From the NCBI GenBank assembly GCA_035556555.1, contig DATMES010000042.1, forward strand, positions 62,001 through 126,000: DNA of 64,000 nucleotides, in the 5' to 3' direction. Below the pieces are notes generated by a model. The model did not search any database. It had not been told where the DNA came from and worked only from the letters and a program-made list of their open reading frames with translations. The DNA is from Frankiaceae bacterium (GTDB taxonomy: Bacteria > Actinomycetota > Actinomycetes > BP-191). Position 1 is the first letter of the stretch; each line of letters starts with the position of its first letter. Below are positions 18,798-27,967 of this stretch, one piece after another. A program made the position numbers and the translations under genes.

Positions 18798-19276
18798 CAG
18801 ATCCCTGCCAGTACGCCGGAGATGGTGGCGGTGACCGACCCGCCGCACGGGTTGCCCACCGGTGACGTGACCGTGAACGTCCCCACGCCGCTGACGCCGA
18901 TGTCCGGCAGGGAGATGTAGAGCGCGTCGCCGATCTGCGTCCAGAAGAACCGTTGGTCGGGGTAGCCGAACGGCGTCGCGACGCTCAAGCGCCCGTCGGC
19001 GTAGCCAGGTCCGGCCGTGCACGTCGGACCGGCGGGCGAGCGCACGGCGAAGACCGCGCTGCCCGACGTGGCGACGTTGACGGCGTGGCCGTACAGGCCG
19101 GTCAGCGTGATGGACGCACTGTTGCCCGTCGGACCGTAGTCACCGCAGCCGAAGCAGCCGATCGTGACGGTGCCGGAGAACGTCGCCGCCACGGTCTCCG
19201 CCCGAGCCGGCGCGGGCCCGAACGCGACGGTGCTCGCCATCACGGCGGCCACGGCGAGGGGACGAAGAGCGCGCAT
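18797..19276 (-). CDS. Secreted protein inserted in the liv operon, paralogue of 26700-27164
   Basis: A 159-aa exported protein with signal peptide MRALRPLAVAAVMASTVAFG. The mature part begins with a GTVTIGCFGCG motif and ends TFTVTSPVGNPCGGSVTATI; both blocks recur in the protein at 26700-27164 (GTASIGCFGCP and VFVVTSPVGNPCGGPVTATV). This suggests an Ig-like beta-sandwich with two cysteine clusters. Start and stop are coupled by TGATG on both sides, between the LivHMG fusion and LivF, so it is made with the transporter. Function unknown; an exported partner of the transport system is a reasonable inference. A GTG 3 bases upstream is an alternative start. Confidence 0.8.
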
Positions 19277-22257
19277 CACGCCTCCACGAGCTCGTCGTCG
19301 GTGGAGCCGCTCTCGGGGGTCGTGGTGCCGAGGTACGCCGCGAGGACGCCGGCGTCGTTCGACACGACCTCGGGCGGGCCCTCGGCGATCATCGTGCCGC
19401 GGTCGAGCACGTAGACGTAGTCGCAGGCGGCGTTGACCATGCGGATGTCGTGCTCGATGAGCAGCACGGACACGCCGAGGCCGCGGACCAGCCCGATGAC
19501 GTCGATGAGGCGGTCGGTCTCGTGGTCGTTGAGGCCGGAGGCGGCCTCGTCGAGGAGCAGCAGGTTGGCGCCGGTGACGAGCGCGCGGCCCAGCTCGACC
19601 ATGCGCAGGATGCCGAACGGCAGCCCGCTCACCGAGCGGTCCGCGACGTCCTCGAGCTCGAGCAGCCGCAGCACCTCGCGGACGCGGTCGCGGCAGGCCT
19701 GCTCGTCGCGCACCGTGGCGGCGCTGGCGACGAGGTTGCCGACGGGCGTGCTCTCGTTGTGCTGGTGCGTCGCGACGAGCAGGTTGTCGAAGACCGTGAG
19801 GCCCTTGAACAGCTGCAGCACCTGGAACGTCCGCGCCACACCCATCTGCGCGCGGACGTGCGCCTTGGCCTTGGTGGCGTCCTTGCCGTAGAGGAGGACG
19901 CTGCCGGTCTGCGGGTCGTTGAGGCCGAGGATCGCGTTGAACAGCGTCGTCTTGCCGGCGCCGTTGGGGCCGATGAGGCCGACGACCTCCGCCTCGCGCA
20001 CCTCGAGGCTCGCGGAGTTGACCGCGGTCAGGCCACCGAAGCGGACCGTGACGTCACGCGCCTCGAGCCGGATCGGCGCGTCGAGGTCACGCTCGCGGCG
20101 GTACGTGCGCACGGGCTTCGGCGGCGACGCGGGCGCGGCCACCTGGTCCTCGACCGGCGCGTCGGCGATCGCGGCCTCGAGGAGCGCCGCCGGCGTGTCG
20201 GGCACCTCGGGCACGTCGCGCGCGGCCATCCAGTCCTCGGAGCCCGGCGTGGGCTTCGGCGCGCGGAACGTCTGGACCTTGGCAACGACGGCGCCGCGCG
20301 CGGTGCCGTACGTGCTCGCCGCCTTGACCTTGACGGGATCGAGCAGCTGGTCGGCGCGGTCCGCGACCTTCGCGAAGAAGACCCCGGCCTTGTCGAGCAG
20401 TCCGGCCAGGCCGGTCGGGTAGAGCAGGAGCACGCCGGCGAGCAGCAGCGCGGAGACGATCGGCAGCCAGCCCTCGAGCCAGCTCACCTCGAAGAAGAGC
20501 TGGCGCAGTGAGGCGAACAGCACGCCCGCGGCGACCGCGCCCGAGAGGCTGGACAGGCCGCCGACGACGGCGATCGCGAGGAACTGCAGCGACATCGTGT
20601 AGAAGAACTGGTCGGCGCCGACGGAGCGCTGCTCCGCCATGATCAGCCCGCCGCCGAGGCCCGCGAGGACGCCGCTGGCGGCGAACGCGACGAGCTTGTA
20701 CCGGACGACGTCGATGCCGAGCGAGGCGGCGGCAGCCTCGGACCCCCTGATGGCCGCGAACGCGCGGCCGGTCCTGGCGTCGCGCAGGTTGGACAGGCAG
20801 ACGTAGCACGTGACCACGATCACCAGGAACAGGATGAACAGCACGCGCCTGCTGGTCATGTCGAACGACGGCCACGCGCCCGGCGTGCCGATGTGCTGGT
20901 TCGGCTTGGTGGACGAGCCGCCGGACATGCCGAGGTAGGGGGACGTGAAGAGGAACGCGTCGCCCATCCACGCGAAGATCAGCGTCGCGACGGCGAGGTA
21001 GAGCCCGCGGACGCGCAGCGCGACCGCACCGAGCACGACTGCCGTGATGCCCGCGACGAGCGCGCCGACGACCATGTCGAACGGCGAGCCGATGCCCAGC
21101 TCGCGCGCGACCATCGCCGTGAGCAGCGAGCCGATCCCGACGAACGTCGCCTGGGCCAGCGAGATCTGCCCGACCCACCCGGTGAGGATGACGAGCGAGA
21201 ACGCGATGACGGCGTACTCGAGCGCGATGAGGGACGACCCGAGCAGCGAGTAGTCGACGACGAACGGGAACAGCAGCAACGCCGCGAAGACGACCACCGC
21301 GGAGGGGCGGAGCCGGTTGCGCTTGTACCCCTGCCGCCCAGGCGCGCGCTCGACCGCCAGGCCGGCCTCGTCCCTGTCGGCGCCCGAGATCCTGTTGCCG
21401 CGGACCGCGAGCAGCACCAGCGTCAAGATGGTGAGCACGAGCTGAGGCGCGCCCGGCAGGGCGAAGAAGTCGCCGACTCCAGGCCACGTCGACATCAGCG
21501 GCACCAGGCCGAACACGAGACCCGCCACGACCGCGCCGATCATCGCGCCGCCGAGGCTCTCCAGCCCCCCGAGCAGCGCGGCGACGAACGCCGGCAGCAC
21601 CTCGAGCGACAGGGTGTACGGGTTGAGGTTGGTCGCGGCGGCGAGCAGGACGCCCGCGAGGGCCGCGAGACCGCCACCGAGCGCCCAGGCGGCGGAGGCG
21701 GCGAGCTGCGGGTTGACGCCGACCAGCGTGGCGGCGGTGCGGTTCTGCGCGGCACCGCGCAGCGCGAGGCCGAACTGCGTGAACTTGAAGAACGCCAGCG
21801 TCGCCGCGGCCATGACCAGCCCGACGACGAGGATGCCGAGGTCGGCGTAGCGCACCGCGCCGCCGAGCTTGATCTGGCCCTCGGGGAAGATCGCGGGCAC
21901 CTGCAGAGCCGACGTGCCGTAGACCTTGCCGACGAGCGCGATGAGCAGGCCGGTGACCGCGACGGTGCCGACGGTCTGCGCCGTCGGACCCTGCGGGCGG
22001 AGGCGGCGTACGAACAGCGCCTCGACTCCCACGCCGAGCAGCGCGCCGAAGGCGACGGCCAGCACGAGCGCGACCGGCATGGGGAGGCCCCACTCGGTCA
22101 GCGAGTAGTACGCGTACGCGGGCGTCATCGCCATGGCGCCGTGCGCCAGGTTGAGCACGCGCGAGGACCGGTAGATGACCACGATGCCGATCGCGAACAT
22201 CGTGTACGCGCCGATGAGCGGGATCGACAGGAACGTGAACAGGAGCACGTTGCTCAT
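19276..22257 (-). CDS. Three-domain fused ABC transporter: LivH permease + LivM permease + LivG ATPase
   Basis: A 993-aa single frame. Residues 1-290 are LivH-like (VLNLAHGAMAM, then LGGLESLGGAMIGAVVAGL). Residues ~320-620 are LivM-like (VGQISLAQATFVGIG, LRVRGLYLAVATLIFAW, GGLSSLSGAVAAGV). A ~105-residue charged and Pro/Ala-rich linker follows. Residues ~730-990 are a LivG-type ATPase: Walker A GPNGAGKTT (763-771), signature-like LPFGILRMVELGRAL, Walker B LLLLDEAASGL and H-loop LIEHD. These are normally three proteins; here one chain carries both permease halves and one ATPase. It follows the binding-protein gene by 2 bases and overlaps the next gene by one base. Branched-chain amino acid or related amide uptake is the family role; the substrate is unproven. 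Confidence 0.9.
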   Translation of the reverse strand: MSNVLLFTFLSIPLIGAYTMFAIGIVVIYRSSRVLNLAHGAMAMTPAYAYYSLTEWGLPMPVALVLAVAFGALLGVGVEALFVRRLRPQGPTAQTVGTVAVTGLLIALVGKVYGTSALQVPAIFPEGQIKLGGAVRYADLGILVVGLVMAAATLAFFKFTQFGLALRGAAQNRTAATLVGVNPQLAASAAWALGGGLAALAGVLLAAATNLNPYTLSLEVLPAFVAALLGGLESLGGAMIGAVVAGLVFGLVPLMSTWPGVGDFFALPGAPQLVLTILTLVLLAVRGNRISGADRDEAGLAVERAPGRQGYKRNRLRPSAVVVFAALLLFPFVVDYSLLGSSLIALEYAVIAFSLVILTGWVGQISLAQATFVGIGSLLTAMVARELGIGSPFDMVVGALVAGITAVVLGAVALRVRGLYLAVATLIFAWMGDAFLFTSPYLGMSGGSSTKPNQHIGTPGAWPSFDMTSRRVLFILFLVIVVTCYVCLSNLRDARTGRAFAAIRGSEAAAASLGIDVVRYKLVAFAASGVLAGLGGGLIMAEQRSVGADQFFYTMSLQFLAIAVVGGLSSLSGAVAAGVLFASLRQLFFEVSWLEGWLPIVSALLLAGVLLLYPTGLAGLLDKAGVFFAKVADRADQLLDPVKVKAASTYGTARGAVVAKVQTFRAPKPTPGSEDWMAARDVPEVPDTPAALLEAAIADAPVEDQVAAPASPPKPVRTYRRERDLDAPIRLEARDVTVRFGGLTAVNSASLEVREAEVVGLIGPNGAGKTTLFNAILGLNDPQTGSVLLYGKDATKAKAHVRAQMGVARTFQVLQLFKGLTVFDNLLVATHQHNESTPVGNLVASAATVRDEQACRDRVREVLRLLELEDVADRSVSGLPFGILRMVELGRALVTGANLLLLDEAASGLNDHETDRLIDVIGLVRGLGVSVLLIEHDIRMVNAACDYVYVLDRGTMIAEGPPEVVSNDAGVLAAYLGTTTPESGSTDDELVEA

Positions 22258-22259
22258 GG

Positions 22260-23831
22260 CTAGCGCACCCCGACGCCGGGCCTGGGGTCCTTGACGATCG
22301 GCCCGAGCCGCCAGCCGCCGGGCGTGCCCTTGTACTGCATGGTGAACGCCTGCATGGTCGTGTTGGCGAAGCGGGTCTGCGGCGTGAACGTGAGCCGGCC
22401 CTGCAACGTGAGGCCGTTGTCGTACGTCATGTGGTCGAGCACGGCCTTGAGCCGCTGGCGAGTCAGCTCGGGGCCGACCCGCTTGAGCGCCTCGACGAGG
22501 AACTGCATGCCGACGTACGCGCTCTGCGTGAACTGGTTGAACTCGTCCGCCTGCCGGTACTTCGCCTTGAGCGCGCGGACGTACGCCGCGACCGCCGGGT
22601 CGTTGCGGTACTTCTCGACGTTCGGCTTGAAGCCGGACCACACGACCATCTGGTCGCACTTCTCACGGCACTGCGACTCGAACTGCTTCGTGAACAGCGG
22701 CTGCGCGCCGCCGTAGCCGTACTTGATCGCCTTGTCGGTGGCCGAGGGCGTGTTGGGGTCCTGCATCCACGTCAGCGCGGTCTCGGGCTCGAGGAACAGC
22801 GCGACGAAGTCGGGGTTGGACGCCTTGAACTTCGCGGCGTCGCCGCTGTAGCTGTTCTGGCCCGCCGCGATGCCGCAGAAGCGCTGGTTGCACGTGTTGT
22901 TGGTGTTGTAGCCCAGCACCGGCTTGCCCGTGAGCCGCTCGACCTCGGCGCTGTACGCGGCCGCGGCCTCCTTGCCGAAGTGGTAGTCGCGGTCGAAGAC
23001 GACGCCGAAGTTGCGGGCGCCGCGCTTGTACGCCTCGCTGGCCATGATGCGGGCCTCGGAGACGGTCGCGGTCGCGATGGGCCACACCCACGGCTGGGCC
23101 TGGCCCTGCTTGTTGAGGTACTGGTTGATCGCGAGGCCGTCGGAGCCGACGACCGGGAACTGCGCCTTGTCGAGGTCACCGCTGTCGATGACGACGCCGA
23201 GGCCCTCGGACGAGGCGCCGACGGGGATGCCGAACTTGCTGCGGTCGTTGATGTAGTTGCGCAGGTACTGCGCGCCGGTCGAGGCGTCCCAGCCGTCGTC
23301 GCGGGTCTCGATGACGAGCTTGCGGCCGCAGATGCCGCCCGCCCGGTTGACCTGCTCGGTGACGGCTTCCATGGCGTGCTTCATCTCGCCGAGGAACGCC
23401 GAGCCGATGCCGGACGCGACGATGGTCGTCGCGAGGCTGATCGAGTTGGCGGTCACGCCACGGTCGGTCGCGCCGCCGTTCTTGTCCGCGCGGCACTCGA
23501 ACTTCGACGGCGGGATGACGGGGCCGCTGGGGCCGCCACTGGCGCCGGGCGCGCCGCCGCCGTTGTTGGTGCCGCCGCCCCCGCCGCCGGGCGCGTTGGA
23601 GGCGCCAGGGGCGTTCGGGCCGCGGGTCTCGCCGGGCGCGAGCGACTCCTGCGGACCGCTGCCGGTGACCGTGCTGCCGGTGGTGCCGCCGGCCTGGAGG
23701 CCCTGGACGCGGTCGGAAGGAACGATCTCCACGAGCGCGAGCGCCATGACGAGCGCTCCGGCGGTGAAGCCGGCGATGACGGCGGGCACGGATGCCGCGC
23801 CGCGGTCACCAGTGGAGAGACGGCGGATCAC
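22260..23831 (-). CDS. Membrane-tethered ABC substrate-binding protein (LivK/Peripla_BP_6 type)
   Basis: A 523-aa protein. The GTG start overlaps the previous stop as GTGA. An N-terminal TM/signal anchor (VPAVIAGFTAGALVMALALV) is followed by a ~65-residue Gly/Pro/Asn-rich spacer. The binding domain then begins ITVNSI-like at GVTANSISLATTIVASGIG and runs through GGICGRKLVIETRDDGWDA and VFDRDYHFGKEAAAAYSAEV to YVGMQFLVEALKRVGP. Cysteine pairs (NNTCNQRFC, ESQCREKC) are unusual for the family. No lipobox is seen, so it is probably held by the uncleaved helix. It delivers substrate to the LivHMG fusion encoded 2 bases downstream. Confidence 0.85.
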   Translation of the reverse strand: MIRRLSTGDRGAASVPAVIAGFTAGALVMALALVEIVPSDRVQGLQAGGTTGSTVTGSGPQESLAPGETRGPNAPGASNAPGGGGGGTNNGGGAPGASGGPSGPVIPPSKFECRADKNGGATDRGVTANSISLATTIVASGIGSAFLGEMKHAMEAVTEQVNRAGGICGRKLVIETRDDGWDASTGAQYLRNYINDRSKFGIPVGASSEGLGVVIDSGDLDKAQFPVVGSDGLAINQYLNKQGQAQPWVWPIATATVSEARIMASEAYKRGARNFGVVFDRDYHFGKEAAAAYSAEVERLTGKPVLGYNTNNTCNQRFCGIAAGQNSYSGDAAKFKASNPDFVALFLEPETALTWMQDPNTPSATDKAIKYGYGGAQPLFTKQFESQCREKCDQMVVWSGFKPNVEKYRNDPAVAAYVRALKAKYRQADEFNQFTQSAYVGMQFLVEALKRVGPELTRQRLKAVLDHMTYDNGLTLQGRLTFTPQTRFANTTMQAFTMQYKGTPGGWRLGPIVKDPRPGVGVR

Positions 23832-26584
23832 AGAGCTGCTTCCTTCCGGGGAACGGTGACGAGCACTTCGACGAGCCGGCGGCGGCGCCACATCGTGCCC
23901 GCTCCGCCGAGCACCAGCCCGGAGAGCAGCACGAGCAGCGCGACGTCCTCGAGGCCGCGGCGCAGGAACAGGAACCCGCGGATGCCCGCGGTGGGGATGG
24001 CGTTGGTGTCCGTGCCGCCGGCCGCCTGCGGCGGGGGGTTGCCCGTGGTGTTCTCACCGCCGGCCTCCCCGTTGGTGCCGGGCGTGATGCCGGGGTCGCC
24101 GGAGTTCCCGCCGGGACCGCCGGTCGGGCCTGTGGTCGGGCCGTCGGTGGGGACGGGCGGGTACACGAACGGCGGGTTGGCCTCGAACACGGCGTTCGCC
24201 TGGGTCGCGGCGAGCGCGGTGACCGTACGCGAGCGCTCGGTCGTGTCGTTGTACGTCTCGGTCAGCATCGCCGGCGCAGGCCGGATGCCGACGGAGTCGC
24301 CGCGGTAGATGACGCCCTGGTCGTTGACGACGTTCTGCTGGAGGTACTGCGCCTCGGACTGCTCGACGCCGGCGAACGCGCCCTTGGGGGTGGCCGCGAC
24401 GTCGGGCATCGGGAAGAAGACCCGCAGCCGCGTCGGGGCGACCTTGTTCAGCGCGTCCGCGAGGGTGGCGCAGGTGTCGCTCGCCGTCCGCTTGCCGGAC
24501 TTCACCTCGATCCGCGACGTGCACCCCGGCAGGGCGAGCACGGTCTTGCCGAGGGCGTCGGTGATCCGGACACCCTCGATGGCGCGCGTCCAGACGGACG
24601 TGGCGGTGCCCGCCCGGCCGTGCGCGACCGAGGTCGACGTCGCGCTCACCTTGCCGAGCGAGAGCAGGTACGCCCCCGCGACCTCGAGGGTCACACCGTC
24701 CGCCGCGGCGGAGGTCTCGACGTACGCGCCCTTGGTGCGGTCGCGGGTCGCGGTGACGTCGTACGAGGACTTCTGCGCGGTCGCGCCGCCCGATCCGGAG
24801 GCGCCCATGCGCACGCGGGAGTGGACGCGCTGGCCGGCGAGGTCGCACTCGATGGTGTAGGTCGCGGCGGTCCGGCCGCTGTCGTCGCGCCACGTGTCCT
24901 TGACGGGCTTGTTCCGCGCGTCGAGACAGGACCCCGTCGGGTACGGCCATGGCTGACCCTGGCCCTCGAGCTCGCGGACGGTGTTGATGTCGCCGAGCGC
25001 CGCCTGCGCGGATGCGGCGGCACCGCCCGCGCGCAGGTCGATCGAACCGACGCGCGCGCTCATCGTCGCGCGCGTGCCGCCCGCGACGCCAGGGATGTTC
25101 GGAGTGCCGGGGCCGAGGAAGGTCAGCGGCGAACCGACTCCGCCGACCTGGACGGCCTGGACGCCGTACCCGGTCGCGCCGATGGCGTAGAAGATGTCGT
25201 TGGCCGGCGTGTCGGCACTGCCGCTCGTCTGGGCGTCGTAGTCGGGAGCCTCCGTGCCGTGCGTGACCGGCGTCGTGTCCTCGACGACGAGGTACGGCTT
25301 GCCGCCGTCGATGGGCCGGACGAACAGCCTGTTGGTCCTGGAGTCCGTGGGGATCAGCGAGCTCGTGATGAGCTGCTGGAACTCACCCGCGGGAACGGGG
25401 GTCTGCCGCACGTCCGCGACGAGCATCCCGTCGGTGGGCTCGACCGGGATCGCGCCGCGGTGGGTCCCGATGTAGAGGTGGCCGAGCCCCTCGTTGACGC
25501 CGATGAAGTAGTCGGCGTTGCTCGGCGACGAGACGAAGCCGACCCAGGAGGTCAGCCGGCCGTCGAACACGAACGCGCCCGGCGTCTTGTACGAGATGCT
25601 CTGCACGTAGAAGCGGTCGGTCGTCTCGTCGAACGCCGCGATGCCGCTGGCTTGGCCGCCGCCGTAGTAGCTGCCCGAGATCGCGAAGAACTCCGCGGGA
25701 AGCTGGAACGCGTTGGCGGTCGTCCCCTTGGGGTCGATGGGCAGCCGGACGAGGCCCGACTGGCCGGGGTAGGTCTGGCTGGACGCGGTGCCGCCGCTGA
25801 CGCACATGAAGTACAGCGCCTGGTGGACTCGGCTGCGGGAGACCAGCGAGCCGATGTTCTTGGAGTACAGCACCTGCTGGCACTCGGGGACCGAGCGCAC
25901 CCACTTGACGGAGCCGTCGGTCGGGCTGATCGCGACGACGCCGGCACCGGGGCCGACGAACTTGCCGCCCAGGACGACCGTGCCGTCGGCGATGTAGCGG
26001 TTGCCGGAGAACTCGCCGACCGCGTAGTAGAGGTCGTCGGCCGGGGAGTAGGTGAGCCCCAGGGCGTAGAACCCGGGCAGCACCTGGGAGAGGTTCCAGC
26101 GGTGGACGACCTTGCGCTTCGTCTCGCTGTACACGATCAGCGCCGCGGTGTTGGTCGGGGCGTCGTTGCCCTCGACGTTGACGATCGGCGAGACCATCGC
26201 GAGCTGCTTGCGCTTGCGGTCGTACGCCGTCGTGTACGACGTCGCGAGGGTGTAGTTGCTGACGGGCCCGATGGGTGCCAGCGCGATCGGCTTGGGGATC
26301 TTGGTGCTGATGTCGTACGTGACCATGCTCGCGACGGAGTCACCGCCGAGGTACAGGTAGAACAGCCGCCGCGAGGGCGCGTCGACCGCGACGACGGACC
26401 CGGCGCCGAACTCACTCGTGGCCAGTCCCTTGGGGAACGGGATCTCGCCGACGACCCGCAGCGGGTCGCCCGGCGCGCCGGCTGCCTCGGTCGCGCCGTT
26501 GCCGGGCACGACACCGCCGACCAGCGAGACACCGAGCACGGTGAGAACGACCGTGACGGCTAGGCGGCGAAGGCGACTCTTCAT
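23828..26584 (-). CDS. Large cell-surface protein, beta-propeller-like, C-terminal membrane anchor
   Basis: A 918-aa exported protein with signal peptide MKSRLRRLAVTVVLTVLGVS. Residues ~40-480 contain repeated strand-rich segments (RRLFYLYLGGDSVASMVTYD, DDLYYAVGEFSGNRYIADG, TDRFYVQSISYKTPGAFVFD), suggestive of a beta-propeller. The second half has Ala/Thr/Ser-rich domains, then a Pro/Gly/Thr-rich stalk (PTDGPTTGPTGGPGG). Near the C-terminus is one TM helix (VALLVLLSGLVLGGAGT) followed by RRRR, a type I anchor. It is the first gene of the coupled transporter run, its TGA overlapping the binding-protein GTG. It is not a known transport component; a surface sensor or substrate-capture role is inferred from position. 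Confidence 0.75.
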   Translation of the reverse strand: MKSRLRRLAVTVVLTVLGVSLVGGVVPGNGATEAAGAPGDPLRVVGEIPFPKGLATSEFGAGSVVAVDAPSRRLFYLYLGGDSVASMVTYDISTKIPKPIALAPIGPVSNYTLATSYTTAYDRKRKQLAMVSPIVNVEGNDAPTNTAALIVYSETKRKVVHRWNLSQVLPGFYALGLTYSPADDLYYAVGEFSGNRYIADGTVVLGGKFVGPGAGVVAISPTDGSVKWVRSVPECQQVLYSKNIGSLVSRSRVHQALYFMCVSGGTASSQTYPGQSGLVRLPIDPKGTTANAFQLPAEFFAISGSYYGGGQASGIAAFDETTDRFYVQSISYKTPGAFVFDGRLTSWVGFVSSPSNADYFIGVNEGLGHLYIGTHRGAIPVEPTDGMLVADVRQTPVPAGEFQQLITSSLIPTDSRTNRLFVRPIDGGKPYLVVEDTTPVTHGTEAPDYDAQTSGSADTPANDIFYAIGATGYGVQAVQVGGVGSPLTFLGPGTPNIPGVAGGTRATMSARVGSIDLRAGGAAASAQAALGDINTVRELEGQGQPWPYPTGSCLDARNKPVKDTWRDDSGRTAATYTIECDLAGQRVHSRVRMGASGSGGATAQKSSYDVTATRDRTKGAYVETSAAADGVTLEVAGAYLLSLGKVSATSTSVAHGRAGTATSVWTRAIEGVRITDALGKTVLALPGCTSRIEVKSGKRTASDTCATLADALNKVAPTRLRVFFPMPDVAATPKGAFAGVEQSEAQYLQQNVVNDQGVIYRGDSVGIRPAPAMLTETYNDTTERSRTVTALAATQANAVFEANPPFVYPPVPTDGPTTGPTGGPGGNSGDPGITPGTNGEAGGENTTGNPPPQAAGGTDTNAIPTAGIRGFLFLRRGLEDVALLVLLSGLVLGGAGTMWRRRRLVEVLVTVPRKEAAL

Positions 26585-26634
26585 AGAGGCTGGGACTCCT
26601 GTGTGATGGAACTGTACGCGCCTGGGATGGGACC

Positions 26635-26673
26635 GCCGTGGCGCGGGTCGATGCCCCCGACCCGCGCCACGGC
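26635..26673. terminator. Perfect 16-bp hairpin between secreted-protein gene and transporter operon
   Basis: Arms gccgtggcgcgggtcg and cgacccgcgccacggc pair perfectly around a 7-base loop, 27 bases past the stop of the 26700-27164 gene on the minus strand. It likely separates that gene from the 26584 operon or attenuates read-through. Confidence 0.7.
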
Positions 26674-26699
26674 GTCCGTCAAACGGTGTTGCGGGTGGA

Positions 26700-27164
26700 T
26701 CAGGTGCCGGCGACCGCACCCACGACCGTCGCGGTCACGGGACCGCCACACGGGTTGCCGACCGGGCTGGTGACGACGAATACCGCCGCACCGGCACCGT
26801 TGACCTCACCGGTGGTCGTGATGACCGCGGTGGCGCCGACGCGGAGCCAGGTGAAGCCGACGTTGATCGCACCGGTCACGCTGCCGGTGGCCGAGCCCGT
26901 GATGACGCAGGTCACGTCGGCGGGGTCCGTCACGGTGTACGTGGCGTTGGCGGTGCCGCTGATGACGTTGCCCTCGAGGGTGACGCCGGTACCGCTGAGC
27001 ACCGCGGTGCCGGGGCGGGGGCCCGGGCAGCCGAAGCAGCCGATGCTGGCCGTACCCGTGAACGCGACGACGCCACCGGGGGCGGCGGACGCCGGCGTCA
27101 TGCCGGCGATCATCGTCGAGGCCGCACCGGCCGCGACGATGGCACTGCGCAGGATTGCCTTCAC
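26700..27164 (-). CDS. Secreted protein, paralogue of 18797-19276
   Basis: A 154-aa exported protein whose GTG start has GAGGAG about 9 bases upstream. The signal peptide is KAILRSAIVAAGAASTMIAG followed by MTPASA. The mature chain has FTGTASIGCFGCPGPRPG near the start, VTCVITGSATGSV in the middle and VTSPVGNPCGGPVTATVVG near the end, the same frame of motifs as the paralogue nested in the liv operon. Length and low charge suggest a single beta-sandwich domain. Function unknown. It lies just upstream of the transporter run and is separated from it by a perfect hairpin. Confidence 0.8.
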   Translation of the reverse strand: MKAILRSAIVAAGAASTMIAGMTPASAAPGGVVAFTGTASIGCFGCPGPRPGTAVLSGTGVTLEGNVISGTANATYTVTDPADVTCVITGSATGSVTGAINVGFTWLRVGATAVITTTGEVNGAGAAVFVVTSPVGNPCGGPVTATVVGAVAGT

Positions 27165-27301
27165 TTGATTTTTCTCCTCATTGAGATGATGGGACCGATG
27201 TCTTCGGCCCCTCTATGGCGGTGGTTCCGACCGGTCTGCAGCCCGGTGCGGTTCCGCCGCGACTGACCGGCCTTGTGAGCCGGACAGGTCCCCCGATCAG
27301 G

Positions 27302-27967
27302 TCACGTGCCGCAGCCGCCGGCCTCCCTCCCGCCCACGGAGAACGGCACGTTGATGGCCCGCTGCTTCCCGTTCTTGCCGGCCGCGAGGATGACCCGCGC
27401 GGGCCCATGGGGCGCATTGGGTGTCACGGTCCAGCTGATCGTCCAGGAGCCGTCCGCGGACGCCTCCCCCTTGTCGTTGCCGCCGTAGCCCTCGCCCCAC
27501 GGCGGCGCCGCGCCGCTCTTCTCACCGTTGTAGACGGCCACGAATGCGAGCGTCGTCTTGGGCAGCGTCTTGACCGTGAGCGTCGCGAGCCCGCCGGCCG
27601 GCACGCAGGCGGGCGAGATGCTCGCCTCGATGGGCAGCTCCTTCTCGGTCGCCTGGTGATTGCCCGCGACGGTCGGCGCCGGTGGCATGGTGGGGCTCGC
27701 CGACGAGGCCGGCGCCTTCGAACCGCCCGGCGCGCCCGGCGCCGACGACTTCACGGCACCCGGTGCCCCGGTCGCCTGCGGCGCACCGCTGGCGGCCGGG
27801 CCCGTGGCAGGGGCGCCCGACGGCTGCTGCGCCGACGGAGTGGCCGAGGCCGACGCGGCACCGCCCGACACGGGGAGCGCGCCCGTACTGCCCGACGATC
27901 CGCCGCAGGCCGCGATGGTGGCTACGGCGGTCGCCGTGAGAAGCAGGTTCAGTGTGCGAAGACGCAT
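27302..27967 (-). CDS. Putative lipoprotein with disordered spacer and small C-terminal domain
   Basis: A 221-aa protein. The signal sequence ends in a lipobox (VATIAACGGSSG, Cys21), so lipid anchoring to the outer face of the membrane is expected. About 75 residues of Ala/Pro/Ser/Gly-rich spacer follow. The C-terminal ~110 residues (ISPACVPAGGLATLTVKTLP ... SWTISWTVTPNAPHGPARVI) look like an Ig-like beta domain with cysteines near both ends. The ATG directly abuts the stop of the upstream gene (TAGATG), so the two are coupled. Family not recognised. Confidence 0.8.
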   Translation of the reverse strand: MRLRTLNLLLTATAVATIAACGGSSGSTGALPVSGGAASASATPSAQQPSGAPATGPAASGAPQATGAPGAVKSSAPGAPGGSKAPASSASPTMPPAPTVAGNHQATEKELPIEASISPACVPAGGLATLTVKTLPKTTLAFVAVYNGEKSGAAPPWGEGYGGNDKGEASADGSWTISWTVTPNAPHGPARVILAAGKNGKQRAINVPFSVGGREAGGCGT

